Shown: positions 34,573 through 43,239 of the stretch, one piece after another
Numbering within the stretch: the stretch's first letter is position 1
Layout of the letters: every line of letters starts with the position of its first letter
Assembly: GCA_963828015.1 (NCBI GenBank)
Contig: CAWHCD010000004.1
Location: forward strand, 1,240,001 to 1,304,000
DNA: 64,000 nt
Direction of reading: 5' to 3'
From: CAVPUA01 sp963828015
Lineage (GTDB): Bacteria; Actinomycetota; Actinomycetes; Mycobacteriales; Jatrophihabitantaceae
Notes under the pieces: generated by a model
Seen by the model: the letters and a program-made list of their open reading frames with translations, nothing else
What the model was told of the DNA's origin: nothing
Database searches by the model: none
Program-made: the position numbers and the translations under genes

Positions 34573-35052
34573 TCAGCTGTCGGGCTGCTCGACGAGCGAG
34601 GCCAGGTACAGCGGTTCGCCGAGCTGATCGAGCAGGCCGAGCTGCGTCTCGAGGTAGTCCACGTGATGTTCCTCGTCGGCCAGGATGTACTCGAAGATGT
34701 TGGCGCTCGTCACGTCCTGGACGCTGCGCATGTGGTCGATGCCGCGCCGCACCCGGTCGATGGCTTCCATCTCGACCGCCAGGTCGGCGGTGAACATCTC
34801 GCGGATCGACTGCCCGATGCGAATCGGATAGAGCCGCTGATAGTTCGGCAAGCCTTCGAGGAAGAGGATGCGGTCGGTCAGCTTCTCGGCGTGGCGCATC
34901 TCATCGATCGACTCGGCCCGGGTGTGGGCGGCCAGTTTGGGCCACCCGAAGTTCTCCTGCATCTTCGCGTGCAGGAAGTACTGATTGATCGCGGTCAGCT
35001 CCGCGGTGAGTTGCTCGTTGAGGAACTCGATGACTTGCCGCTCGCCCTGCAT
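34573..35052 (-). CDS. bfr: Bacterioferritin
   Basis: The 159-residue protein has the bacterioferritin residues in register: ferroxidase ligands Glu18, Glu51, His54, Glu94, Glu127/128 and His130, and haem-ligating Met52 in DEMRHAEKL. It forms the 24-subunit haem-bridged iron store. It starts 10 bases after the Bfd stop and shares the iron-box promoter upstream of that gene. Confidence 0.96.
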   Translation of the reverse strand: MQGERQVIEFLNEQLTAELTAINQYFLHAKMQENFGWPKLAAHTRAESIDEMRHAEKLTDRILFLEGLPNYQRLYPIRIGQSIREMFTADLAVEMEAIDRVRRGIDHMRSVQDVTSANIFEYILADEEHHVDYLETQLGLLDQLGEPLYLASLVEQPDS

Positions 35053-35062
35053 GTCCTGGATG

Positions 35063-35260
35063 CTATATCCGAGCGACTTCAGCCGAGGTGAAGCGGCAGT
35101 GGCGCGAGCGTTCGATCACGTCTTCGATGTGGTCATGGCACATCATGCAGCTCGAGCCGGCCCCGGTTCGGCTGGACACTTCGTCAACGGTGTCCGCGCC
35201 GCAAGCGACCGCCCGGGCGACATCCTCGTCCGGCACGGCGTGGCATACACACGCGAACAT
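35063..35260 (-). CDS. bfd: Bacterioferritin-associated ferredoxin
   Basis: The 65-residue protein has the four 2Fe-2S cysteines of Bfd: Cys4, Cys6 (FACVCHAV) and Cys38, Cys41 (SSCMMCHDH). Bfd reduces the ferric core of bacterioferritin so iron can be released. It is the first gene of the bfd-bfr unit; an iron box lies 24 bases upstream of its ATG. Confidence 0.95.
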   Translation of the reverse strand: MFACVCHAVPDEDVARAVACGADTVDEVSSRTGAGSSCMMCHDHIEDVIERSRHCRFTSAEVARI

Positions 35261-35283
35261 GCAATCCCCTAACGGTCGATAAG

Positions 35284-35302
35284 TTAGGGTAGCCTACCCT
35301 GG
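35284..35302. promoter_or_regulatory. IdeR/DtxR-type iron box upstream of bfd-bfr
   Basis: TTAGGGTAGCCTACCCTGG matches the IdeR consensus TWAGGTWAGSCTWACCTWA at 15 of 19 positions, and its inner 15 bases (AGGGTAG-C-CTACCCT) are a perfect palindrome. It lies 24 bases before the bfd ATG. IdeR activates or represses iron-storage genes in actinobacteria according to box position, so iron-dependent control of bfd-bfr is expected. Confidence 0.75.
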
Positions 35303-35311
35303 CTCCCGCCG

Positions 35312-35728
35312 CTAGGTCTCGTTCGGCGGGTAGAGAAATCCGTTCTGGTACTCCAGCCGCGCCGCTTCTTCGCCATACCCTTGGTCGCCGGCCGGGCCGG
35401 CCAGGATGCTCAGCGCGCCGGCGTACATCTGCTGCCACTTCTGCCAATCCTCGTCGGTGGCCAGAAGCGGCCCCGAGTCGGCGAGCACCGGTCCCGACCC
35501 ACCCCTGGCGATCTCGTCCCGAAGGTAGGCGGCCAGGCGATCGACTTCTTGCCAGAGCTGCCGGGCGTATGCGGCTATGGCGCTCTCGGGCGCCTGCTCG
35601 GACAGCGCTGCGGGCGCGTCGTCGATCGGCGCCCACTCGTTGCCCGCTTCTGGATCGCGCTGGGAACGGGCCGGGATCTGACTGGCGATCAGGCTCGGCA
35701 TGGGGATCAGGCTCTGTGGCTTGGTCAC
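35312..35728 (-). CDS. Conserved hypothetical protein
   Basis: The 138-residue soluble protein has no recognisable motif; it has a Pro-rich N-terminal 40 residues, a helical middle (AIAAYARQLWQEVDRLAAYL) and a short C-terminal GFLYPPNET. Its GTG at 35728 overlaps the stop of a 24-residue membrane peptide gene (GTGA), suggesting the two are coupled. I cannot assign a function. Confidence 0.55.
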   Translation of the reverse strand: MTKPQSLIPMPSLIASQIPARSQRDPEAGNEWAPIDDAPAALSEQAPESAIAAYARQLWQEVDRLAAYLRDEIARGGSGPVLADSGPLLATDEDWQKWQQMYAGALSILAGPAGDQGYGEEAARLEYQNGFLYPPNET

Positions 35729-35799
35729 GCGCGGCGCATCAATGCGACGACGGCGACGACGATCAGGACGAGAACGATGGTTCCGATTCCGATGTACAT
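35725..35799 (-). CDS. 24-residue single-span membrane peptide
   Basis: ATG 35799 to TGA 35725 encodes MYIGIGTIVLVLIVVAVVAL followed by MRRA: one hydrophobic span and a basic C-terminus. A strong GAAGGAGGG ribosome site precedes it, and it overlaps the downstream 138-residue gene by GTGA. Very short MYIG-type membrane peptides of this kind are common but poorly described. The ribosome site and coupling argue that it is real. Confidence 0.65.
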   Translation of the reverse strand: MYIGIGTIVLVLIVVAVVALMRRA

Positions 35800-35933
35800 C
35801 TCGAGCCCTCCTTCATCAGGCCTCCCGCTGTTGCAGATGAGCATGCCCAGCTTGGGGCGCCAAATATCCGTCCGCGGGACAAGATCGACGCCGACGCCTC
35901 GGGCGCCTCGCCGGGGACCTCCCGGACGCAGGC

Positions 35934-36659
35934 GTGCCCATCGGCTACAACCGATTGGTGAGCCCTCGACGCGTCGCCCGCGGCGGTCCCCAGCAGAGCG
36001 CCGTCGATCGCTCGCGCATGTTGTTCACCGCATCGCGGACGCGAGTAGCGGTGATGTTCCTCGGGGGCGCCCTTGCCGGGGTCGTAGTAGGGGAGCTCGG
36101 CGGCTGGCTCTATGCCCCACTGGCCGGCTGGGACGTCGCGGCCCTGATCTTCGGGGTGTGGGCCTGGCTGGCGATCGCGACGTTCGATTCGACCCAGACG
36201 GCGAGTCACGCGACCCGCGAAGAGCCGGGACCGGCCGCGACGGATCTGATCGTGCTGGTGGCCTCTGTCGCCAGTCTGGCCGCGGTCGGCGTGATCGTTC
36301 GAGAGGCCAACTCGGACACGGGGACGACGCAAGGCCTGCTGGCCGGTTTTGCCGTGGTAAGCGTGGCCCTGTCGTGGTTCGCGGTACACACCCTGTTCAC
36401 GTTGCGCTACGCCCGCCTGTACTTCAGCTCCGTCGAAGGCGGGGTGAACTTCAACCAGACCGCGCCACCGCGCTATCTCGACTTCGCCTATCTCGCGTTC
36501 ACGCTCGGAATGACCTTCCAGGTGTCAGACACCGATCTGCAGAATCCGACCATCCGGGCCACCGTGCTCCGCCACGCCCTGCTGTCCTACCTGTTCGGCG
36601 CGGTCATCCTGGCCGCGACGATCAACCTGGTCGCGAGTCTGGGCAGCGCCGGCGGCTAG
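35934..36659 (+). CDS. DUF1345-type membrane protein
   Basis: The product has four or five membrane segments and the DUF1345 features VSVALSWFAVHTLFTLRYARLY and TAPPRYLDFAYLAFTLGMTFQVSDTDL-like LDFAYLAFTLGMTFQVSD. The family's function is unknown. The start is uncertain: GTG 35934 gives 241 residues; GTG 35958 and ATG 36018 are in frame and would remove a basic N-terminal stretch. Its stop overlaps the convergent EamA gene by CTAG. Confidence 0.8.
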   Translation: MPIGYNRLVSPRRVARGGPQQSAVDRSRMLFTASRTRVAVMFLGGALAGVVVGELGGWLYAPLAGWDVAALIFGVWAWLAIATFDSTQTASHATREEPGPAATDLIVLVASVASLAAVGVIVREANSDTGTTQGLLAGFAVVSVALSWFAVHTLFTLRYARLYFSSVEGGVNFNQTAPPRYLDFAYLAFTLGMTFQVSDTDLQNPTIRATVLRHALLSYLFGAVILAATINLVASLGSAGG

Positions 36660-37525
36660 CCCGCCGGCCGGGTCTCCAGCGCCGGTGAGCGCCCGATCAG
36701 CAGCACGGCGCCGATCATCGCGACGATGCACAGGGCCTCGAAGGCCAAGGCCAGGGGAGTGGCCGAGAGCCGGTCACCGAGCAGGGCCACACCGACGACG
36801 ACCCCGGCGATCGGTTGGGCGGCGACGGTCGGCGGTAGCGCCCAGTCCAGGCGTTCGGCCCGAAAGGCGGCCTGGGTGAGCAGCACGCCCGCGGTCGCGG
36901 CGCCGAGGAGCACCCACGGCCACATGGTGTAGATCAACGCGCCCAGGCTCCGGTCGTCGGCGAAGACGATGGCCCCCCGGGTGGCCGCATCCTGCAGGCC
37001 GTACATGATTCCGGCGGCCACGGCCAGCAGCGTGCATTCGACGACCGGAGCGAGGCGCTTGGCGACCGTCTTGCCGCTGATCGCAAACGCGGCCGCGGTC
37101 AGGCTGGTGGCGAGGGTCGCGATCAGGATCGCCGGCCAGCGCGGATCGCCGTGGGCGCCCTCTCGCGGGTCGGAGACGGCCAGGAACACCACGAGGGCGA
37201 TGATCAGGATCGCCGGTCCGATCAGCTCCTGCCACTGCGGTCGCTGATGCGCCGAGACGGCCGAGATCACGAACGCGACCAGGAGCGAGGCGACCAGGAC
37301 CGGCTCGACCGAGCTGACCGGCCCGAACTGCAGCGCCCATGAACTCAACGTCTGACCGATGGTCATGGCCGCGATTCCCAGCCACCAGAGGCGACTGGCG
37401 GCCAACTCGAGCACGACCGCCCACGACAGCAGGCCCTCCGACGTCGACTGGATGGCGACCCGTTGCTGCACCACCCACCCGACGCCGAGAAAGATCGCCG
37501 CCGCGCCGCTGATCAGGAAGACCAC
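36656..37525 (-). CDS. EamA/DMT-family transporter
   Basis: The 289-residue protein has about nine or ten membrane segments in two similar halves, with VEPVLVASLLVAFVISA and TVAAQPIAGVVVGVALLGDRLS, typical of the drug/metabolite transporter superfamily as found in actinobacteria (DMT family, no assigned substrate). It starts at GTG 37525, 12 bases after the upstream membrane protein gene, so it is in the leftward cydD-cydC-membrane protein series. Confidence 0.82.
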   Translation of the reverse strand: MVFLISGAAAIFLGVGWVVQQRVAIQSTSEGLLSWAVVLELAASRLWWLGIAAMTIGQTLSSWALQFGPVSSVEPVLVASLLVAFVISAVSAHQRPQWQELIGPAILIIALVVFLAVSDPREGAHGDPRWPAILIATLATSLTAAAFAISGKTVAKRLAPVVECTLLAVAAGIMYGLQDAATRGAIVFADDRSLGALIYTMWPWVLLGAATAGVLLTQAAFRAERLDWALPPTVAAQPIAGVVVGVALLGDRLSATPLALAFEALCIVAMIGAVLLIGRSPALETRPAG

Positions 37526-37537
37526 CGGGTTCCTCCG

Positions 37538-38047
37538 CTACATCGAGTCTGGGGCCGTCTTGTCCGGGGCATCGTCCTCGTAGCGACCGCTGCGGGTGAA
37601 GACCAGAGCGGTGCCGAGCGTGCTGATGATGACCACCGCGATCGCCACGCTGACCCACCCCTGGGTGTGCCAGTAGACATCCTTGAGGGTGATGAGCAGA
37701 GCTGCTTCGTCCACGATCAGGCCTAGGCCGATGCCGAGGGCCACGCCCATCCAGGACCGGGTCTTGGGGCTGCGATCCACCAGCCCGAACACGGCGACAC
37801 CGACGAGCAACAGGATTCCCCAGAGGTAGTGATGCAGGTGCACGCCGCCCGCACTGACGTTGCCGGTCGAGCTACCGCCGAGCTTGATCACGCCGGTCAC
37901 GAGGCGCGCTAGGGCGAACGTTACCGTGAACGCGAGCCAGGCCAGCACGATGCCGCGCCGGGTCGGGTCGATGTCATGCCAGTGCCGGGGACGCGCGATC
38001 CGGCTCCGCGAGCCCTGGCTCGGCGGCGGTGCGCCCTCGGTGCTCAT
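37538..38047 (-). CDS. Four-span integral membrane protein
   Basis: The 169-residue protein has a polar N-terminus (about 30 residues), then four membrane segments with VHLHHYLWGILLLVGVAV between, and a polar C-terminus. The HLHHYLWG motif is shared by a group of uncharacterised actinobacterial membrane proteins. Its ATG overlaps the cydC stop (ATGA at 38044-38047). A role linked to CydDC is possible only by position. Confidence 0.7.
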   Translation of the reverse strand: MSTEGAPPPSQGSRSRIARPRHWHDIDPTRRGIVLAWLAFTVTFALARLVTGVIKLGGSSTGNVSAGGVHLHHYLWGILLLVGVAVFGLVDRSPKTRSWMGVALGIGLGLIVDEAALLITLKDVYWHTQGWVSVAIAVVIISTLGTALVFTRSGRYEDDAPDKTAPDSM

Positions 38048-39834
38048 GCTTGTTCAGCAGAGGTTGACGGGGTATCGCGGGCCTGCTCGTACCACAGCCG
38101 GGCGTACCGCCCTCCCGCGGCGAGCAGCTCGTCGTGCCGGCCGCGTTCAGCCACCATTCCCTTGTCCAGAACCATAATCTCGTCGAACGCGTCGAGGTCG
38201 GCCAGCCGGTGGGTGATCATCAGCAGGGTGCAGTCGCTGGTCGCCCGCAGGATGTCCGCCGTCAGCGCATCGGCCCCGCGCACGTCCAGGTGCTCTGCGG
38301 GCTCATCGAGCACCAGCACCGGGTAGTCGGCCAGCAGCGCCCGCGCCACCGCGACCCGTTGGCGTTGCCCACCGGAGAGCTGCGACCCGTGCCGCCCCAC
38401 CGCGGTCCGCAGCCCGAGGGGCAGGTCCGCCACCCAGCCGGCCAACCCCACCCGCGCCAGCGCGTCGTGCAGCTCGGGATCGCTCGCGTCGCGCCGGCCG
38501 ACCCGCAGATTCTCGGCCAGGCTGGCATCGAACAGGTAGGCATCCTGGTCGAGGTAGCCGACCACCCGGCGCAGCTGGTCGCCGGCCAGGTGATCGATCG
38601 GCGTCGAGTTCAGCGTCACGGTCCCGCCGCGATAGTCCAGGAAGCGGCACAGGACCAGGCCCAGCGTTGACTTGCCGGCGCCGCTGCGCCCTACCAACGC
38701 GACTCGCCGCCCCGGGCGCAGCGAGAGGCTGACCTCGATCAGGGCCGGACTGGCGGCACCTGGGTAGGTGGCGAGGATGTCCGTGCCCTGCAGGTCATAG
38801 GGCGCGTTGGGCAGCGGGTTGGGCGCCTGCGGGTCGGACACCGGCGTCGGTGCGTCACTGAGTTCGAAGATGCGCGCTGCGCTCTGCCGCACCCGGTGCA
38901 GCGACTGGGTGGCCACCGGCAGCCCGACGACCAGCCCGAAGGCGGCCAAGGGAATCAGCGCGATGACGGCCAGGTCGGTCGGATCCAGTTGGCCGGTGCG
39001 CAGCGCCGGGATGCCGACCAGCAGGTTGCCGACACAGGCCAGCCCGGCGAGCAGAGTGGTCAGGGACAACCCGATCCCAGCCGTACCCGCGGACCGGGCC
39101 GCGATCGCGTTCAGCTCGGCATCGCGCTGACGCACCAGTTCGACCTGCGCCCCCATCGCGCCGAAGGCCACCAACTCCTCGGCGCCTTCGGCGAGATCGA
39201 GGACCGCACTGGCCAGTTCGCCGCGGGTCGCGGCGAACCGCGCCTCCTTGCGGCGGGCTAGTCGCGCGGTCAACGCCGGCACAACGGTGCCGGCCAGCAA
39301 CAGGGCCACGGCCAGGATGACGGCCGCCGCCGGGAGGATCCACCACAGCACGAGGATGGTCAGCGAGGCGACGAGCAGCGCAGAGGCGAAGGGCGTCAGC
39401 ACCCGAATCAGCAGATCCTGCAGGGTGTCGACGTCGCGCACGATGCGGGCCAGCAGGTCGCCTCGCCGGAACGCCGGGATCCCGCTCGGGGCCAGGCGTT
39501 CGAGCTGGCTGAATACCTGGACGCGTTGCTCGGCCAGCAGCCGGAACGCCGCGTCATGACCGACCAGGCGTTCGCAATAGCGCAGGATTCCCCGGGACAG
39601 GCCGAAGAACTGCACGGCGACGATGGCCAGCGCCAGCTGCGACTCGTTGGGATGTTGTGCGGCCTTGGAGATCAACCAGGCGGCGGTCGCGATCAGGCCG
39701 ATATCCGCGGCCACCGCTCCGGCGCCCAGAGCGATAGCCAGGACCAGACGCCCGAGGACCGGACGGGCGATGCGCAACGTGCGGCCCAGCGGCGCGCGGG
39801 GGTCGGCGCCGACCAGACTCACCTCGACGCTCAT
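38044..39834 (-). CDS. cydC: Thiol reductant ABC exporter subunit CydC
   Basis: The 596-residue half-transporter has six N-terminal membrane helices with CydC landmarks (AAWLISKAAQHP, FGLSRGILRYCERLVGHDAAFRLL) and an ATPase domain with Walker A VGRSGAGKSTLG, signature LSGGQRQRVAVARALL and Walker B VLVLDEPAEHLD. CydDC exports cysteine/glutathione and is needed for cytochrome bd assembly. Its ATG overlaps the cydD stop. No cydAB genes are in the window. Confidence 0.92.
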   Translation of the reverse strand: MSVEVSLVGADPRAPLGRTLRIARPVLGRLVLAIALGAGAVAADIGLIATAAWLISKAAQHPNESQLALAIVAVQFFGLSRGILRYCERLVGHDAAFRLLAEQRVQVFSQLERLAPSGIPAFRRGDLLARIVRDVDTLQDLLIRVLTPFASALLVASLTILVLWWILPAAAVILAVALLLAGTVVPALTARLARRKEARFAATRGELASAVLDLAEGAEELVAFGAMGAQVELVRQRDAELNAIAARSAGTAGIGLSLTTLLAGLACVGNLLVGIPALRTGQLDPTDLAVIALIPLAAFGLVVGLPVATQSLHRVRQSAARIFELSDAPTPVSDPQAPNPLPNAPYDLQGTDILATYPGAASPALIEVSLSLRPGRRVALVGRSGAGKSTLGLVLCRFLDYRGGTVTLNSTPIDHLAGDQLRRVVGYLDQDAYLFDASLAENLRVGRRDASDPELHDALARVGLAGWVADLPLGLRTAVGRHGSQLSGGQRQRVAVARALLADYPVLVLDEPAEHLDVRGADALTADILRATSDCTLLMITHRLADLDAFDEIMVLDKGMVAERGRHDELLAAGGRYARLWYEQARDTPSTSAEQA

Positions 39835-41511
39835 CGCGCCGGCACCGCGGCCAGGTCGACGACGCGATCGGCCAGGGTGAGCAACGAGGGCCGGTGGGCC
39901 ACCATGAGCACGGTTCGGCCGACCATCAGCCGGCGCACCGCCAGCAGGACGCCTTCCTCGGTTCGACCGTCCAGGTTCGCCGTCGGTTCATCGAGCAGCA
40001 GCAGCGGCGCGTCGCGCAGAAACGCCCGGGCCAGAGCGACCCGCTGGCGCTCGCCCGCGGACAACCCGGATCCGTCGTTGCCCAGCTCGGTGGCGATCCC
40101 GCCCGGCAGTCGCGCGATCACCTCGTCCAGACCGGCGGCGGCAATCGCCGTCGCCACCTCGGCGTCGCCGGCTTCGGGTCGTCCGAGCCGGATGTTGTCG
40201 AGGATCGAACGGGCGAACAGGTGTGGGCGCTGCGGCACCCACGCGATCTTCGAGCGCCACGCGTCCGGATCGAGTTCGGCCAGGTCGGCGTCGCCGATCC
40301 ACACCGATCCACTCGATGCCGGCTGCAGGCCCAGCAGCACGCTCAGCAGCGTCGACTTGCCGCAGCCGCTGGGTCCGGCGACGGCCAGTATCTCGCCCGG
40401 ATACACGGTCAGATTCAGCTGGTTCAGCGCGGGGACCGTCCGCCCGGGATAGTTCACCCGCAGGTCGCGGACTTGCAGGACGGCCCGCGATGGGTCCGGG
40501 ACGGCTTGGCTGGTGCCGCGGATCGGCACCGGTGACTCGAGCACCTCGAACACGTCGCTCGCCGCCTTCATCCCTTCGGCGCTGGAGTGGAACTCGGCCC
40601 CCAGCTGACGAAGTGGCAAATACGCCTCCGGAGCGAGGATCAGCACGAACAGCGCGGTGCCCAGGGTCAGCTGCCCGCCGAGCAGCCGCAAGCCGACCGA
40701 CACGGCGACCAGCGCCACCGAGAAAGTCGCCAGTAGTTCGAGGATGAGCGAGGACAGAAACGCCACCTTCAGCGTGGCCATCGTTGCGCTGCGGTAGCGG
40801 TTGGTGATGTCACGAACGGCGGCGATCTGTTGCTTGGCCCGGCCGAACACCTTCAGCGTGCTCAGGCCGGCGACCACGTCGAGGAAGTGGCCGGCCAGCC
40901 GCTGCAGCAACCGGGCCTGCCGCTGCATGCGGACCTGCGTGCTCGCCCCGACCAGGGCCATGAAGAACGGGATCAGGGGGACCGTCACGGCGATGATCAA
41001 CGCCGATTCCCAGTCGGCCCCGGCGGTCACAGCGATCACCGTCACCGGCACGAGCACGGCCAGGAACAGTTGCGGAAGATACCGGGAGAAGTACGCGTCC
41101 AGGGCATCGATGCCAGTCGTGGCCAGTACGGCCAAGCGGGCGACGGGCCGACTCGATCGCCCCCGGATCGAGCTGCGCGAGGTGCTGGACCAGCGCCGTC
41201 CGCAGATCGGATTTGGCCGCCGCCGACGCGCGATCAGCCAACCGCTCACCGACCAGCCCGACCCCGGCGCGGCCCGCGATGACCACCACCAGCCCGGCGA
41301 GCAGGCTGCGCAACTGCGCCAACGTCTGATGGTCGATGACCGCGCGGGCCACGATCGCAGCGATGAGGGCGGCTTGGGCCACGACCAGGACCGCAGTCAG
41401 GGCGCCGAGAACGACGGTGGCGACCAGGAATCGGCGCGTCCCCCGGGTATACGCGTATAACCGTCGATCGATGCCGCGGGCACGGACTGGGTTGCTTCGC
41501 GCCTGAGTCAC
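39831..41511 (-). pseudogene. cydD: Thiol reductant ABC exporter subunit CydD, frameshifted
   Basis: From GTG 41511 the N-terminal third (LADRASAAAKSDLRTALVQH, QLDPGAIE) is in one frame; at about 41130-41145 it moves to another, continuing RPVARLAVLATTGIDALDAY and FSRYLPQLFLAVLVPVTVIA to an ATPase domain with AGPSGCGKSTLLSVLLG, LSAGERQRVALARAFL and LLLLDEPTANLD. Together they make a normal-length CydD of about 560 residues; the span is one base longer than a multiple of three. Either the gene is inactive or the sequence has an inserted base. An intact cydC downstream suggests an assembly error. Confidence 0.82.
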
Positions 41512-41598
41512 TGACTGCTCCGGGGCCTCAATCCGTCCACCACGCGCGTGCTCCTCGTCAGCCGCCTATTCGCCGGACGCTACCAGTAGGCTTCGGCG

Positions 41599-43239
41599 GT
41601 GCCCGACCCGCAGAGCCAGGCCCAGCGCGCGACCGGAATCGTGCTGCTGACGCTGGCCGCGGGCCAGTTCCTGATGACGCTGGACAGCTCGGTGATGAAC
41701 GTCGCGATCGCCACCGTGGCCAAGGATGTCGGCACCACCGTCACCGGGGTGCAGACCGCGATCACCCTGTACACGCTGGTGATGGCGATGCTGATGATCC
41801 CCGGCGGCAAGGTGGGGTCGATGATCGGGCGCAAGCGCGCCTTCGTGATCGGCTGCGTGATCTACGGCGCCGGCTCGCTGACCACCGCGCTGGCGCCCAA
41901 CCTCGGCGTGCTCATTGCCGGGTGGTCGGTCCTGGAGGGCATCGGCGCGGCCCTCATCCTGCCCGCGATCGTCGCGCTGGTCGCCGGCAACTTCGCGCCG
42001 GAGGGCCGGCCGCGAGCCTATGGCCTGGTGATGGCGGCGGGGGCGATCGCGGTCGCGGTCGGCCCGTTGATCGGTGGCTTGGCCACCACGTACGCGTCCT
42101 GGCGTTACGTGTTCGTCGGCGAGGTCGTGGTCGTGCTGGTCATCCTGCTGCTGGCCCGGCGGGTGCAGGATGCCCCGGTCGAGGGCCACGCCCAGTTCGA
42201 CGCCGTGGGTGCGGTGTTGTCGGCCAGCGGCCTGGGGCTGGCCGTCTTCGGGGTGCTCCGCTCGAGCGTGTGGGGATGGGTACTGCCCAAGCCGGGTGGC
42301 CCGGCCATCTTTGGACTGTCGCCGACGATCGTGCTCATCTTCGCCGGCGGGCTGCTGCTCTGGATCTTCTCCCTCTGGGAACACCGCGTCGAACGACATG
42401 GGCGCGAGCCCCTCGTTCAACTGAGCATGCTGCAGAATCGCCAGTTCAGCGGCGGCCTGGTGATGTTCTTCTTCCAGTTCCTCATTCAGGCCGGCCTGTT
42501 CTTCGTCATCCCGCTCTATCTGTCGGTCGCTCTGGGCCTGTCGGCGATCGACACGGGCGTCCGGATCATCCCGCTGTCGATCACCCTGCTGCTGGCGGCC
42601 GCGGGGATCCCGCGCTTCCTCCCGCAGGTTTCCCCGCGCTTGGTCGTCCGGGTCGGTCTGCTCTCGATGTTCGTCGCCATCGTCTGGCTGTTCACCAGCA
42701 TCGAGGTGGGCGCGGGGGAGGCGATCGTCACCGTGCCGCTGCTGCTCGCCGGTCTGGGCATCGGGGCACTGGCCTCGCAACTGGGCAGCGTGACCGTCTC
42801 TGCCGTCCCGGACGAGCAGAGCCCGGAGGTCGGCGGCCTGCAGAACACGGCCACCAACCTCGGAGCGTCGATCGGCACCGCCCTGGCCGGGTCGCTCATG
42901 ATCGCCGCGCTCACGACGTCGTTCCTGCACGGCATCGCGCAGAATCCGGCCGTCCCGGCGTCGGTGAGCGCGCAGGCCGAGGTGAAGCTCGCCGGCGGCA
43001 TCCCGTTCGTGTCCGACGCCGACCTGAATGCCGCCCTTGCCGATGCCAAGGTCGATCCGACCGTCGCCCAGGCGGTGGTGACCGAGAACGAGAAGGCCCG
43101 TCTTGATGGCCTGCGCATCGCGCTGGCCGCCTTGGCGCTTATGGCGCTCATCGCGCTGTTCTTCTCCCGCCGCATCCCGACCCAGCAACCGAAGTCCGGC
43201 GCGCCGACGGACCGTTCGCCTCCCGTCGCGACCGCATGA
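41599..43239 (+). CDS. MFS exporter, DHA2 (EmrB/QacA) family
   Basis: The 546-residue protein from GTG 41599 has about fourteen membrane segments with family motifs TLDSSVMNVAIATV in helix 1, GKVGSMIGRKRAFVIG between helices 2 and 3, and VLEGIGAALILPA with MAAGAIAVAVGPLIGGL (antiporter motif C) in helix 5. It is a proton-driven drug/metabolite exporter of unknown substrate. It overlaps the downstream Pr6Pr gene by ATGA. Confidence 0.92.
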   Translation: MPDPQSQAQRATGIVLLTLAAGQFLMTLDSSVMNVAIATVAKDVGTTVTGVQTAITLYTLVMAMLMIPGGKVGSMIGRKRAFVIGCVIYGAGSLTTALAPNLGVLIAGWSVLEGIGAALILPAIVALVAGNFAPEGRPRAYGLVMAAGAIAVAVGPLIGGLATTYASWRYVFVGEVVVVLVILLLARRVQDAPVEGHAQFDAVGAVLSASGLGLAVFGVLRSSVWGWVLPKPGGPAIFGLSPTIVLIFAGGLLLWIFSLWEHRVERHGREPLVQLSMLQNRQFSGGLVMFFFQFLIQAGLFFVIPLYLSVALGLSAIDTGVRIIPLSITLLLAAAGIPRFLPQVSPRLVVRVGLLSMFVAIVWLFTSIEVGAGEAIVTVPLLLAGLGIGALASQLGSVTVSAVPDEQSPEVGGLQNTATNLGASIGTALAGSLMIAALTTSFLHGIAQNPAVPASVSAQAEVKLAGGIPFVSDADLNAALADAKVDPTVAQAVVTENEKARLDGLRIALAALALMALIALFFSRRIPTQQPKSGAPTDRSPPVATA

